NCBI GenBank assembly: GCA_002172915.1
Contig: NHBW01000008.1
Span: 51,767 to 108,894 of the forward strand
DNA from: Hyphomonas sp. TMED17
GTDB taxonomy: Bacteria > Pseudomonadota > Alphaproteobacteria > Caulobacterales > Hyphomonadaceae
Direction of reading: 5' to 3'
Length of the DNA stretch: 57,128 nucleotides
Under the pieces are notes generated by a model. The model was not told where the DNA came from and searched no databases. It worked only from the letters and a program-made list of their open reading frames with translations. The number at the start of each line of letters is the position of its first letter. Within the stretch, counting starts at the first letter, position 1. Positions 47,030 through 56,226 of the stretch are shown here, in pieces. Made by a program: the position numbers and the translations under genes.

Positions 47030-47428
47030 ATGGATCTAGCAATTCTTTTTCGGGGTTTGATCTTGCTGCAAATTGCGGCGTTTTTTGCGCAAAGTTATTC
47101 GGTGCCTGTCGAGGAACTTTCGGATGCAGAAACCATCGCCCTGTTTCTATCAGCAGACGCCATCGAAATTGCATCGCTCGTCTATCTCGCCGTCTGGGCC
47201 TTCTCATTATACCTGCTCTTCCATTTCAAACCATTCTCCAGAGCCCTCTATGTAGCGCTTATAGCTGTCGGCATTGGTCTTTCATTTGCGGCGGTCGGGG
47301 CCGAGCGAGTCGAAACCAATTCGATTTACGATATCGCGGTATGGTTTTCCGGCGCCCTCGATGGCGCAATACTGACAATGCTTTATCTGACCGCTATCCG
47401 AGACAATTTTTCAAACACAAAAGTTTAG
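47030..47428 (+). CDS. Membrane protein of unknown function, 132 residues
   Basis: ATG 47030 has AGGGTGGA upstream; a GTG at 47021 is in frame. Four helices: residues 2-20, 45-65, 73-92 and 103-123, with Glu and Asp in the loops. The layout recalls DUF4386-like proteins, but no signature confirms it. Confidence 0.6.
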   Translation: MDLAILFRGLILLQIAAFFAQSYSVPVEELSDAETIALFLSADAIEIASLVYLAVWAFSLYLLFHFKPFSRALYVALIAVGIGLSFAAVGAERVETNSIYDIAVWFSGALDGAILTMLYLTAIRDNFSNTKV

Positions 47429-48278
47429 ATCCGACTGACAATCTGACCGGGTCTGCGACCCCGTTACCCCTAAAGGCCGGAATTGCCGCCCGACGCTACA
47501 CGCTCACCGATGGCAATTGACGTCTCCGCTAGAGGCAGACTGCATCCGAAAGCATGTCAGCAACCGAAAAACGGTCGTGCGAGCAGAAACACTATCCTGT
47601 CCTAGAGCAGACACAGCAGCCCGCCCGGCTTTAACCGGTTTACAGAATGCTTAGCGCGAAGAGGTCGTTTGGCTCGGCTTGAGGGACGTTTAGATTCAAA
47701 TCGCACCAGTCCATGCCCAGGCCGCGCTTGCAACACTGTCAATTCCGCCTGGTCTTTATACCCCCTGACACGCAAAGGGGACCCGACGACACAAGCGCTC
47801 AGGAACAGTCCCGGTCAATTTTCTTATCCGGGGTTCGGGGCCCGCCATCTCCATTCAGGAAATCCAGCAGGGCCAGTAATTCGCTGCTCCATCCGCTCAC
47901 ACCATGAACGCTAAGGATCACTGGTCGATGCGATTTGCAGTATCAAAACCTTCAAACAAACCGGGCACAAGGCATAAATATTTCGCCACTTGCACGCTAT
48001 GAACGGTCTCTATACTGACGCACTGCGCGCTGCCGGCGCGTTTACTCTGATGCTGGGACATGGTCCGCATATGCGCCTGATTTCCCGCTTAAGACATAGA
48101 ATTGACATCCAACCGGCCGCGTCGCACTCTGCTCGGAAGCACTGGGTCGTTGAAAAGCATAGGCAGGTGCCGATGCAATGGTCACAAGCGACTTACAGCC
48201 GGAGCCGATATCACATCGCCAGAAACAATTATGGCGGGACATGCCCGCCATAATCTCATCTCGCTGAAATACTGAATA
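47429..48278. other. Gene-poor spacer with a possible gene fragment (850 bp)
   Basis: No convincing gene. A short minus-strand frame at 47799-47921 reads VSGWSSELLALLDFLNG in a protein-like way but has no family match and may be a remnant. An 11-bp hairpin lies at 48228-48254. The rest holds only ORF-track-like shadows without codon logic. Confidence 0.35.
48228..48254 (-). terminator. Hairpin after the 38-residue gene, possible terminator
   Basis: A perfect 11-bp stem ATTATGGCGGG/CCCGCCATAAT with a 5-base loop. On the minus strand it is followed by TTGTTTCTGG, which is T-rich but not a run, so termination is only likely. Confidence 0.5.
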
Positions 48279-48395
48279 TTAAATTATAAATTCAGCGAAC
48301 AGCAAAACGAAGCCAAAACTGGCAGCCGCGACCGGAACAGCAAGAAGCGCCGCGAACAGGCCTTGCCTGGCTTCTGTTTGGGAGGAAACGCGCAT
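48279..48395 (-). CDS. Tiny membrane protein, 38 residues
   Basis: MRVSSQTEARQGLFAALLAV, then a hydrophobic end PVAAASFGFVLLFAEFII. ATG 48395 is preceded by AGAAGGAAT at 8 bases, a good ribosome site. One membrane helix, with the positive N-terminus probably inside. The hairpin after it supports a transcription unit. Unknown family. Confidence 0.6.
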   Translation of the reverse strand: MRVSSQTEARQGLFAALLAVPVAAASFGFVLLFAEFII

Positions 48396-48493
48396 GGGAT
48401 AATTCCTTCTATTGCGAGCATAGCGGACACAAAAAGCGCCGCCTGATCTTTGGTAGAAAGCCCAATTCGAAAATTCAATGAATATTCTAAAAA

Positions 48494-49111
48494 TTATTCA
48501 TTTTCAGTATCGGGTGACGTATTATCAGGCACAGCCAGCCCGGAAAGAACAATTTCTAGAATGCCACGCAGCTCGGCTTCCAGTTTTGCCAGCGGCAAAG
48601 GACTGAACATTTGCGGGAATCTGAACTTCATCGTGGCCGACTGAAGAACGCCAGCCAGCCATGCTGGGTTTTCGATTGGTGCAAAATGACCTTCATTTAC
48701 GCCCTGCTCGAGAATTTGAGCAATAAAGACCTGCTCCTGTGCAAGTTCTGCGTCGGTATAGTCTGGCCGTTGTCGCGAGAGGATATCGGCGACTTCGACC
48801 AGCTTTGGCTCGTGATCGAGTTTTCTGAAGGTTTCCTTCAACGCCGTTTGGTGAATCGCGTGCAGCTTTTCAGGCGCTGTGCCCTCGCCCCTTACCAGGG
48901 CAGCACTTTTCTGGTGAAGTACGAGATTAGCTTTTCGGGCCAGTGCTTCGGCAATATCCAGCTTAGAGCCAAAAAACCGGTAGATATTACCCACTGACAT
49001 GGCGCAATCACTTGCAATTTCTGCCATCGTGGTTTTTGCATAACCATAGTGCGTAATACGTGCACGGGCGGCCGTCAGAATTTGATCACGGGTATCAGAC
49101 TGGTCGTTCAT
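48494..49111 (-). CDS. TetR/AcrR-family transcriptional regulator
   Basis: 205 residues. The DNA-binding domain has DQILTAARARITHYGYAKTT, AEIASDCAMSVGNIYRFFGSK, the helix-turn-helix with recognition helix. The C-terminal ligand domain is helical and unassigned. Targets are unknown; the neighbouring tiny membrane gene and gpsA are candidates only by position. Divergent from gpsA. Confidence 0.9.
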   Translation of the reverse strand: MNDQSDTRDQILTAARARITHYGYAKTTMAEIASDCAMSVGNIYRFFGSKLDIAEALARKANLVLHQKSAALVRGEGTAPEKLHAIHQTALKETFRKLDHEPKLVEVADILSRQRPDYTDAELAQEQVFIAQILEQGVNEGHFAPIENPAWLAGVLQSATMKFRFPQMFSPLPLAKLEAELRGILEIVLSGLAVPDNTSPDTENE

Positions 49112-49134
49112 TCATAGCGTGTACTGACAAACCA

Positions 49135-50166
49135 ATGGATGATCAACAAGTGTCTACCTTAAGCTCAACACCAGCAACCACGCTGGACAAAATCGGAATC
49201 CTCGGTGGCGGGGCATGGGGAACCGCGCTCGCTGTTGCCGCAAAAGAAAATGGCCGTGATGTCAGAATCTGGGCAAAGGAGGAAGAGGTCGCAAGGTCAC
49301 TTCGTGAGGGTAAAGGCAATCCTGTTTACCTTCCAAACACCCCTTTGCCTGCTATTCCCGCATCGAACGAGATTAGCGATCTGGCCGGCTGCGACGCGAT
49401 ACTTGCAGTGGTACCGGCGCAGTTTTCGCGGTCCACTTTCACAGCTTTGGCCGACCATGTCGCAGCGAATACACCAATCATACTGTGCTCGAAGGGCATC
49501 GAAAGCCAGACGCTTAAACTGATGACCGAAGTGCTTGCTGATACAATCCCATCAGCGGTTCCGGCGGTGCTCTCGGGACCAAGCTTTGCGGCCGATGTCG
49601 CCGCGCATTTACCGACGGCGGTAACGCTTGCCTGCGCCGATGGGGACGTCGGCCAGGCCTTGGCACTCGCGGTGGGGCGACCAACTTTCAGGCCCTATCT
49701 CACGGACGATTTGATCGGCGCCGAAATCGGCGGCGCGGTGAAGAATGTGCTGGCAATCGCATGCGGCATGATAGTCGGGCTGAAGCTCGGACAATCAGCC
49801 CATGCCGCCCTGCTGGCGCGCGGCTTCGCTGAAATGACGCGACTGGGCGTCGCTCTCGGTGGACGGGCAGAAACGCTCGCCGGTCTATGCGGGCTCGGCG
49901 ATCTGGTACTAACCTGTTACTCAACCCAGTCTCGGAATATGAGTTTTGGAAAAGCCCTCGGCGAGGGGCAGCCTGTCGAGGCAATACTTGCGCAACGCCA
50001 GGCCGTCACGGAAGGGGTGGCATCGGCACCTGCAGTTGTCGCACTGGCTGAGAAAGCCGGCGTCGAAATGCCAATATGCCAGGCTGTTAACAAGCTGCTA
50101 ATAGGTAATGAAAATGTCGGGACAATCATCGAAGACCTGCTATCACGTCCATTTAAGGAGGAATGA
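49135..50166 (+). CDS. gpsA: Glycerol-3-phosphate dehydrogenase [NAD(P)+]
   Basis: 343 residues from ATG 49135 (GTG 49150 is also possible; longer starts run into the tetR leader). Makes sn-glycerol-3-P from DHAP for phospholipids. GILGGGAWGTALAV is the cofactor loop, SKGIESQTLKLM and LSGPSFAADV follow, and the substrate-site AEIGGAVKNVLAIACGM with the catalytic Lys is clear. CGLGDLVLTCYSTQSRN is also diagnostic. Followed without a gap by the YciI gene. Confidence 0.96.
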   Translation: MDDQQVSTLSSTPATTLDKIGILGGGAWGTALAVAAKENGRDVRIWAKEEEVARSLREGKGNPVYLPNTPLPAIPASNEISDLAGCDAILAVVPAQFSRSTFTALADHVAANTPIILCSKGIESQTLKLMTEVLADTIPSAVPAVLSGPSFAADVAAHLPTAVTLACADGDVGQALALAVGRPTFRPYLTDDLIGAEIGGAVKNVLAIACGMIVGLKLGQSAHAALLARGFAEMTRLGVALGGRAETLAGLCGLGDLVLTCYSTQSRNMSFGKALGEGQPVEAILAQRQAVTEGVASAPAVVALAEKAGVEMPICQAVNKLLIGNENVGTIIEDLLSRPFKEE

Positions 50167-50466
50167 ATGGCCCTATTTCTGATTAATGCGCGTGACAAAG
50201 CCGGCAGTTTGGAATTGCGAATGGCAAACCGTCCCGAACATCTAAAATGGGCCGCTCAATTCGTCGACCGGATAGCCATGGCTGGGCCGGTTTTCCTCGA
50301 AGACGGCAAGACGATGGCCGGCTCAACATTTGTTGTCGAGTTTGACACGCTAGGCGATGCCGAAGCATGGGCCGCAAACGACCCCTACGCGCTGGCAGGC
50401 CTGTTCGACCGGGTCGAAATCATACCGTTTCATTGGGCAATTGGCGACGGCAAGCCGAATGGCTAA
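50167..50466 (+). CDS. YciI-like protein
   Basis: 99 residues. ALFLINARDKAGSLELRMANR, HLKWAAQFVDRIAMAGPVFL, DGKTMAGSTFVVEFDTLGDA and NDPYALAGLFDRVEI match the YciI-like alpha/beta barrel with its His and Asp. Function is unknown. It starts straight after the gpsA stop (TGA-ATG), so it is co-translated, and it overlaps the next gene by 8 bases. Confidence 0.88.
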   Translation: MALFLINARDKAGSLELRMANRPEHLKWAAQFVDRIAMAGPVFLEDGKTMAGSTFVVEFDTLGDAEAWAANDPYALAGLFDRVEIIPFHWAIGDGKPNG

Positions 50467-50923
50467 GACGTTGCCAGACCGGTTCTGGGATTCCAAAAAG
50501 CTCGAAGACATGTCTCAGACAGAGTGGGAAGCCTTGTGCGACGGCTGCGCAAAATGCTGTCTTATCAAGCTCGAAGACGAGGACAGTGGTGAGATCGCAT
50601 ATACGCGATTACACTGTAAATTACTCGATGGCCGCACATGCCGGTGCAGCGACTATGAAAACCGGAAATCGAAGGTTCCAGATTGTGTCATCCTGACGCC
50701 AAAATCTGTCGCTGAGTTAAAATGGATGCCAGACACATGCGCCTATCGGCTGATACACGAAGGCAAACCTCTATATGATTGGCATCCTCTAATCAGCGGC
50801 GACCCGATGAAAGTTCATCGTGATGGTCACTCTGTTATCGGCCAGACCGTCAGTGAAGAAGACGTCTTTGAAGAAGATGCAATTGACTGGATCTTTGACT
50901 GGTCCGACCAGACCGGAACTTAA
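50459..50923 (+). CDS. YcgN-family cysteine cluster protein
   Basis: 154 residues. The Cys cluster is CDGCAKCC, then HCKLLDGRTCRCSDYENR, CVILTPKSVAELKWMPDTCAYRL and the closing acidic WIFDW. This matches the UPF0260/YcgN family, which probably binds a metal or Fe-S cluster; function unknown. Third gene of gpsA-yciI-ycgN. Confidence 0.92.
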   Translation: MAKTLPDRFWDSKKLEDMSQTEWEALCDGCAKCCLIKLEDEDSGEIAYTRLHCKLLDGRTCRCSDYENRKSKVPDCVILTPKSVAELKWMPDTCAYRLIHEGKPLYDWHPLISGDPMKVHRDGHSVIGQTVSEEDVFEEDAIDWIFDWSDQTGT

Positions 50924-50927
50924 AAGA

Positions 50928-51920
50928 TTAAGGCCCTTCGACGACGTGCCCCCGGGCGCGCAACATGGCAGCCAGACTATCCGGACCGGCCAGGTGCCCG
51001 GCACCAACCGCCACAAAGACAACGCCCGCCTCATCCAGCATTGCTTCAATTCCTGTCACCCAGCTCCGGTTCCGCTGGACAAGCAGTGAGTCATACGCTT
51101 CCGGACCAAGTCCGACTGCCGACGGGCTTGAAATCATCGCAGCAATGCCAGCGACATCGCCATCTCGCCACTCTGCAACAAGATCGTCGAGCATTTCAGG
51201 CATCTCATCAAGCATGAGTGCGGTCTCATACAGCAGTTCGATTTGTTCCGCCTCCGATATCCGGTCAAACGCCTCCGCCTGGTCAGAAATCGCTTCAAGG
51301 GCCCCGATCGATTTCCCTTGTGCCAGAGCTTGCTCATAAAGATACGCCTCGAGCCCGACGGCCTGCTCGAACCCTTCATCCTGTACTGCCAATGATGATA
51401 GATTTACCATAACCAACCAGGGTTTGAACTGGTCGAGCATATCCAGCGACAGGCCGTATCGGACAACGGCCGTCTCGATAATGGCAGCGTCCGAGCGCGA
51501 CAAAACCTGACGCAATGTCCGGCCGTCCTGATAGGTCCCGCGCTGCACAAAATCAGTGATGAACGCGTCCTGCGCCGCCTCACTTGTTGCATCTATCTCC
51601 AGAACAAGACGATCGGCACGCGCGAAGGCCGCGTCGAAAGCTGGCGATCGCCAGACCGTACCCGGGCGCAAGACATGCACCGTTCCAAACAGATAAATAT
51701 CTGTATCCTCATCTGAGACCATCCAGACGGGTGGCGCCCCGGCCCCCGAGGTTGAACGCGCCGCCTGCAACGACATCGCATAGTTGGCCTTTAGCGTTTC
51801 GACATCAGGGCGGGCCGCCTCGGCGTACTCGGCTACGGGGCCGATTTCGGTCGTTTCATCAGTGACCGGCGCGCAAGCCGAAATAATCAAACATGACAAT
51901 AATACTGCCCGAATTAGCAT
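50928..51920 (-). CDS. TraB/GumN-family lipoprotein
   Basis: 330 residues from ATG 51920, which has AAAGGGGCG upstream; a frame to 52007 adds an unsupported tail. The signal LIRAVLLSCLIISACAP ends in a lipobox. The TraB/GumN signature has VWMVSDEDTDIYLFGTVHVL and a closing GVVFVAVGAGHLAGPDSLAAML, with the conserved H and GxxH pairs of this putative metalloprotease-like fold. Function unknown. It faces the ycgN gene, 4 bases apart. Confidence 0.87.
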   Translation of the reverse strand: MLIRAVLLSCLIISACAPVTDETTEIGPVAEYAEAARPDVETLKANYAMSLQAARSTSGAGAPPVWMVSDEDTDIYLFGTVHVLRPGTVWRSPAFDAAFARADRLVLEIDATSEAAQDAFITDFVQRGTYQDGRTLRQVLSRSDAAIIETAVVRYGLSLDMLDQFKPWLVMVNLSSLAVQDEGFEQAVGLEAYLYEQALAQGKSIGALEAISDQAEAFDRISEAEQIELLYETALMLDEMPEMLDDLVAEWRDGDVAGIAAMISSPSAVGLGPEAYDSLLVQRNRSWVTGIEAMLDEAGVVFVAVGAGHLAGPDSLAAMLRARGHVVEGP

Positions 51921-52207
51921 TGCGACGCCCCTTTGATCAGCTCTCAGACCGTTTAATCTGCAGGGGCTTAAAATCACGGAACAATATCCGGCCGCATGCA
52001 GTCTCAAACGATGATACCCGATTATGCAGTTATCTCGAACCGCCGCTACTTCTGACTGATGCCGCTATCGTCGCCCGCACGCGCATCAGGCTGCTTCCGA
52101 TTGACCGGCTTACCGGCCAATAAATGCGTCCGCACGAAAAAATCATCGCTCATCGACACATCTAGCCAATTGCATACCGGCGACGCATCGCCTAAGAGGC
52201 TTGTAAC

Positions 52208-52284
52208 GCACCCATAGCTCAGCTGGATAGAGTGCTGCCCTCCGAAGGCAGAGGTCATAGGTTCGAATCCTATTGGGTGCGCCA
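52208..52284 (+). tRNA. tRNA-Arg (CCG)
   Basis: A full 77-base cloverleaf with encoded CCA. Acceptor GCACCCA pairs with TGGGTGC; the D arm is TAGCTCAGCTGGATAGA-like; the anticodon stem is CTGCC/GGCAG with loop CTCCGAA, anticodon CCG; the T arm has GGTTCGAATCC. It reads CGG codons. Confidence 0.97.
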
Positions 52285-53150
52285 CTCTCTAAATAATTAG
52301 AATAGCTCACTGCCCCAAAACGACGGCAGGCTGATCATCTGAAGCCGCCCGCACGCTCGCGGCAGAATTTCAAGCACGGCACCAAGGAGGTTCTCGAGCC
52401 CCTTGGCAGCAGATGAGAAACTTTGCCCGATATAAACAATAATATCTTTTGACGGGCTTATCACGAGTGACCGCCCATAAAGCCCGGGCCGGGTACGCAT
52501 CGTCCGGCGCCGCTTGCATCTCGTGGGTTCCGCTTCTCGCATCCGGCCAGAATTACACCGCACAAGCCCTTGCTCGCAGAGAAGCCCCGAACGCTTGAGA
52601 CAGCTTGAACCAAAAGCGCCAATCGAAAACAGATAAAGGCCGACAGCCAGTGCCACCCGGCCAAGTGATTTCTACACGTTCAGCACGGCTGGCACTATCG
52701 CCTCTTCCGCGGGCGGACCTAACAACGCTTTGATAAGTCTTCAGCAGATTATACTTCCTGCCGGAAAGTCGTACTTATCGCAAATCACGCTTAACCCGGA
52801 ATGATGTTCAATGACTCATGTATAATCTCTTTTCCGGCAGTCGCATGGACAAATGCCGACGGAAATAAGGACCGCGACCTTCTCAAGATTGCGTGACTTT
52901 TTACCCGTTTGCGTCTTTACCCGTATGCCTTTTCGCCTGCATGACTTTTTGGCTGCATGACTTTTTGGCTGCATGACTTTTTGGCTGCATGACTGGCGAC
53001 ACCGACTGCCATCAATTGATATCCGGTGTGAAAAGAGTTGGCATACAGAACCGCAATAATTAAACGCTGGCATATCCGATCTTGCGGCTACTTGTGTTAA
53101 AAAGGCAAAGCAAACGGCGCCGGTCAGGCAGCACAGAAAGACATTATTAA
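52285..53150. other. Gene-poor stretch after tRNA-Arg (866 bp)
   Basis: No convincing gene on either strand. A minus-strand frame at 52297-52656 has no family pattern, and one at 52816-53073 is made largely of the 16-bp repeat. The stretch holds the tandem array at 52891-52994. No integrase and no second copy of the tRNA end were seen. Confidence 0.45.
52891..52994 (+). repeat. 16-bp tandem repeat, about 6.5 units
   Basis: Three exact units GCATGACTTTTTGGCT (52939-52986) and half of a fourth. Upstream, three degenerate units keep the same 16-base period: 52891, 52907 and 52923. Its function is unknown; the identity rising along the array suggests recent copying at one end. Confidence 0.9.
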
Positions 53151-54179
53151 GTGAAAGTTCGAAAATTGCTGCGAATTCATTCCACCCGTCTTTTCCCGGT
53201 CCGTCTTGGTGCGCATCAGTATAAAATTACAGGCATTGCCAGCAAGTGCGACTGGGTCGTCCTATCTGACTTGAAACAGCCACATATCGAACTGAGGAAG
53301 CAACGAAATTCACAGCGCCCCGAAACAATATACTTATCGCTACGGGCTCCTATTCACGCGCTTAATTATTTTGTCCGATTCGTTTTGCCCAGCCTGACAC
53401 ACCCGTTTATTCTTATTAGCGGGTCGGAAGACTTCACACTTCCCAGACAAATCGACAAACGATTTCTAGACCGAAATACGCTCGCCCATAGATATGTAAA
53501 TATTATTCTGAATCACCAATTTTTGCGTCACTGGACGGTGGAAAACCTCGACGATAACCAACATCCAAAACTCCGCCCGCTTCCACTCGGCATGCTATTA
53601 GAGCACAGCAAAGATAATGAAGATGTAATTGAAATACCGGATACAGCTAATCTCTTATCCCGGCCGCTGCGCGCATTATCCGCGCATCGGGTTCGCGCGC
53701 ATGCGCAATGGGACACCCGCAAACGGGTCACAAAATTAGTAAAGCAGGACTGGTCAGACTGGTGTACATCTCTGGAAAGCGAAATTAGCGAAGATAAATA
53801 TCTGAAACTTCTGGGCAAATATTCCTTCGTTCTCTGTGTCGAAGGCGGCGGGCTGGATCCCTCACCAAAAGCATGGCAGGCAATTCTTCACGGCGCGATA
53901 CCCATCATAAAGAAGAATGCGCTCTCTCAATGTTATCAGCAGTTGCCTGTTATCTTTATCGACGACTGGAACGCCAACGCCTTATCCCATCAGAAATTAG
54001 AGCAATTCCGCTCAAAGCTCAGTTATTATTACGATACAGAAGCGGGCCGTAGAGACACCCTAAAACGGTTAAGTCTCGATTATTGGTGGCGTTATGCAAT
54101 ACGTCCGGCAAACCGCCTGATCAAAACTGAGGCCGCGCATTCAACGCCGCCAGCGGAACAGGTCGCCAACGGTATTTGA
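53151..54179 (+). CDS. Exostosin-like glycosyltransferase-type protein
   Basis: 342 residues, GTG start at 53151. The C-terminal half has LGKYSFVLCVEGGGLDPSPK and AWQAILHGAIPIIKK, a pattern typical of exostosin (GT47)-type glycosyltransferases at the donor-binding region. The N-terminal half is less conserved and has no signal. It may belong to surface glycan synthesis; acceptor and sugar are unknown. Gene neighbourhood offers no help. Confidence 0.65.
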   Translation: MKVRKLLRIHSTRLFPVRLGAHQYKITGIASKCDWVVLSDLKQPHIELRKQRNSQRPETIYLSLRAPIHALNYFVRFVLPSLTHPFILISGSEDFTLPRQIDKRFLDRNTLAHRYVNIILNHQFLRHWTVENLDDNQHPKLRPLPLGMLLEHSKDNEDVIEIPDTANLLSRPLRALSAHRVRAHAQWDTRKRVTKLVKQDWSDWCTSLESEISEDKYLKLLGKYSFVLCVEGGGLDPSPKAWQAILHGAIPIIKKNALSQCYQQLPVIFIDDWNANALSHQKLEQFRSKLSYYYDTEAGRRDTLKRLSLDYWWRYAIRPANRLIKTEAAHSTPPAEQVANGI

Positions 54180-54327
54180 ACAGAACCAAAATAGCGCTGT
54201 TGTGTAATAATGCAGACTCAGACTGGCGGTCGACGTCTATTTATAGGGTTTGACCCATCCACCAGCACAACCGGCCGACATCAAGCCGCTATTGCGACGA
54301 TAAGCCATTGCCATGGCGGCCTGTCAT

Positions 54328-55011
54328 TCAGTCGTCAAAACCCACAAACACGGTCGCTTCGTCAACGCTCTTGCGTTCCGAGACCACCGCATTGGCTGGG
54401 AATGCATGGTCAGGCCAGCCCAGTGCAACCGCTTTCATAATAACCTGATCATCGGCAATTCCGGCATGCTCTCGCACCACGGGCGACTGCATGATTCCCT
54501 GACTATTAATAACCGCGCCAAGGCCACGCGACCAAGCCGCATTTACCAGCGCCGTCGTCACCGCGCCGCAGTCAAACGCCGTGTCATCACTATCGGCAAG
54601 CACCTTGTCATAGGTTACAATCACACATACCGGAGCATCAAACTGACGGAACCCCCGCAGGACCCAGTCTTGTCGTGCCGCCTTGTCGTCTCGGGCAATG
54701 TCCATGGCCGAGAATAATTGCTTGGCGACCCCGATTTGCCTTTCACGGTGCTGCCCGGCGAACGCCTGGCCAATACGAAACTCGCGAGAATGTGGAATTC
54801 CGGCCAGATTTCGTTCCGTATTTCCAGCGCGGATACGGTCCAGCGGTTCACCCGATATCACATAGAAATTCCATGGCTGGGTATTCATCGATGAAGGTGC
54901 CCGCATTGCGAGCTGAAGAATTTCTTCGATCAAAGCTTTCGGGACCGGCTTTTGCTTGTAACCGCGAATACTGCGGCGACCCAAAACTACGTCATCATAT
55001 TCCATCGTCAT
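54328..55011 (-). CDS. Nitroreductase-family protein
   Basis: 227 residues from ATG 55011. RRSIRGYKQKPVPKALIEEIL, APSSMNTQPWNFYVISG give the FMN-binding elements; then RQFDAPVCVIVTYD, GAVTTALVNAAWSRGLG and ALGWPDHAFPAN form the rest of the flavin fold. The protein would reduce nitroaromatics or quinones with NAD(P)H, but the real substrate is unknown. Confidence 0.92.
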   Translation of the reverse strand: MTMEYDDVVLGRRSIRGYKQKPVPKALIEEILQLAMRAPSSMNTQPWNFYVISGEPLDRIRAGNTERNLAGIPHSREFRIGQAFAGQHRERQIGVAKQLFSAMDIARDDKAARQDWVLRGFRQFDAPVCVIVTYDKVLADSDDTAFDCGAVTTALVNAAWSRGLGAVINSQGIMQSPVVREHAGIADDQVIMKAVALGWPDHAFPANAVVSERKSVDEATVFVGFDD

Positions 55012-55371
55012 ATCCACTATTGCCCACAATCAAACCTGTGTTTGAGCAACGCTACCGCTCATCGTCGCCGACTTCCATAGCTTTTGCAAAACTAAACAAT
55101 CGATTTGTTTTGCACATAACGGCAAAATCCGTCGTCTTCTTATCAGAAGGACACCAGCGCGCGCGACGATTTTTAGGCTGAACGTAACGATAAGGTGATC
55201 AAAACGGACTTATGACCGCGCTTCGGTCTGAACGCCTGACCGCGTTTAAAACCAGGACAATGATAAAAACGATACGAAATCACTAACTATCTGCGCCTAA
55301 GCAAAAACTTTTCAGACTTTTCTGGCTTTGTCTATCATTAAAAGAAGTTTTCTGTCACGAGAATATAATCA
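55012..55371. other. Spacer between nitroreductase and a sulfotransferase remnant (360 bp)
   Basis: No gene. A small hairpin GACCG/CGGTC lies near 55214. AT-rich sequence just before 55372 could contain promoters for both sides, but none is clear. Confidence 0.35.
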
Positions 55372-56138
55372 ATGTCACAAAAGCCGATCATCAGGACTAT
55401 CCATCATTTATCATGCTCTGGCGGTAGCGTCGTAAGCAAGTGTATTGGGGCCATGCCCAATACCCAGATTGTAAGCGAAATACACCCGTTACGCCTCAGA
55501 TATGATTTCATTCCGTTCGATCCGCTACAAACATTTCTGACCCAAACCAAATTGAAGAATGATATCAACCTAATAAAAAAGATCTTCTTGCGCCGGCTGC
55601 TATCGGTTCACGATTTGGCGCAACAACTCAATTTGAACGTCGTTTTAAGAGATGACACACACCGACTATTTAAGACCAAATAGCATCGACAAACTCCGTA
55701 ATCGTTCAAGCCTGCTATCAGTTACTAAAGACCACTTTCAGATTAAGTCCGTTCTGACGGTCGGGGATCCGATAGATTCATATACCAGCGCGCTTGAAGG
55801 GAAAATGCTATCTTTCGATATGTCATTCCAGGACTATTGCGAGCGATTTCTTATGATGTACGAAACTTACAAACAGGCTGGCGCCGAAATTTTTCGCTAC
55901 GAAGATTTTTGCGGAACCCCGGATAAAATACTGCGCGAAATTTGCGCTGCCCTCGACCTCTCCTATTCCGATCAATATGCCGACAAATTTCACGAGGTGC
56001 GAATGACAGGGGATAGTGGTAGAGCCCGCAGAATAAAAAATCAGGCCGCTAAAACGACGAGAAATAACCGATGCATTCTTGGATGAAGTCGCGGCATCAA
56101 ACGCTTATAAAAAGATCAGGCAGCTCCTCGATTACTGA
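55372..56138 (+). pseudogene. Sulfotransferase-like gene with two frameshifts
   Basis: Three consecutive frames make up one protein of about 254 residues. The first has TIHHLSCSGGSVVSKCIGAMP, a PAPS-loop-like start, and ends at a stop in the AC-rich stretch near 55654-55663. The second begins THTDYLRPNS and has SVLTVGDPIDSYTSA and FRYEDFCGTPDKILREIC, typical sulfotransferase C-terminal parts. The third, after the A6 run at 56035-56040, reads RPLKRREITDAFLDEVAASN and YKKIRQLLDY. Each step needs removal of one base. Confidence 0.78.
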
Positions 56139-56226
56139 TCTTTCGGCGCCGGACAATACGGGATAATTGTCGGTCCGACGGGCGATAGTACGCGCCCGCA
56201 ACGCCCCGCACTCCCGAAATTATCGC

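Noticed and set aside
47690-47705. tRNA-like T-loop TTCAAATC
   Set aside because: The bases around it do not pair to a T stem or acceptor.
52297-52656. 119-residue minus-strand frame
   Set aside because: No family pattern; odd Arg/Cys composition typical of an out-of-frame read.
52890-52995. CRISPR array
   Set aside because: The repeats are direct and contiguous with no spacers between units.
52816-53073. 85-residue minus-strand frame over the 16-bp array
   Set aside because: Its middle is just the translated tandem repeat, and its ends have no support.
52208-53150. tRNA-Arg as the attachment site of an integrated element
   Set aside because: No second copy of the tRNA 3' end was found downstream within the window, and no integrase gene is present.
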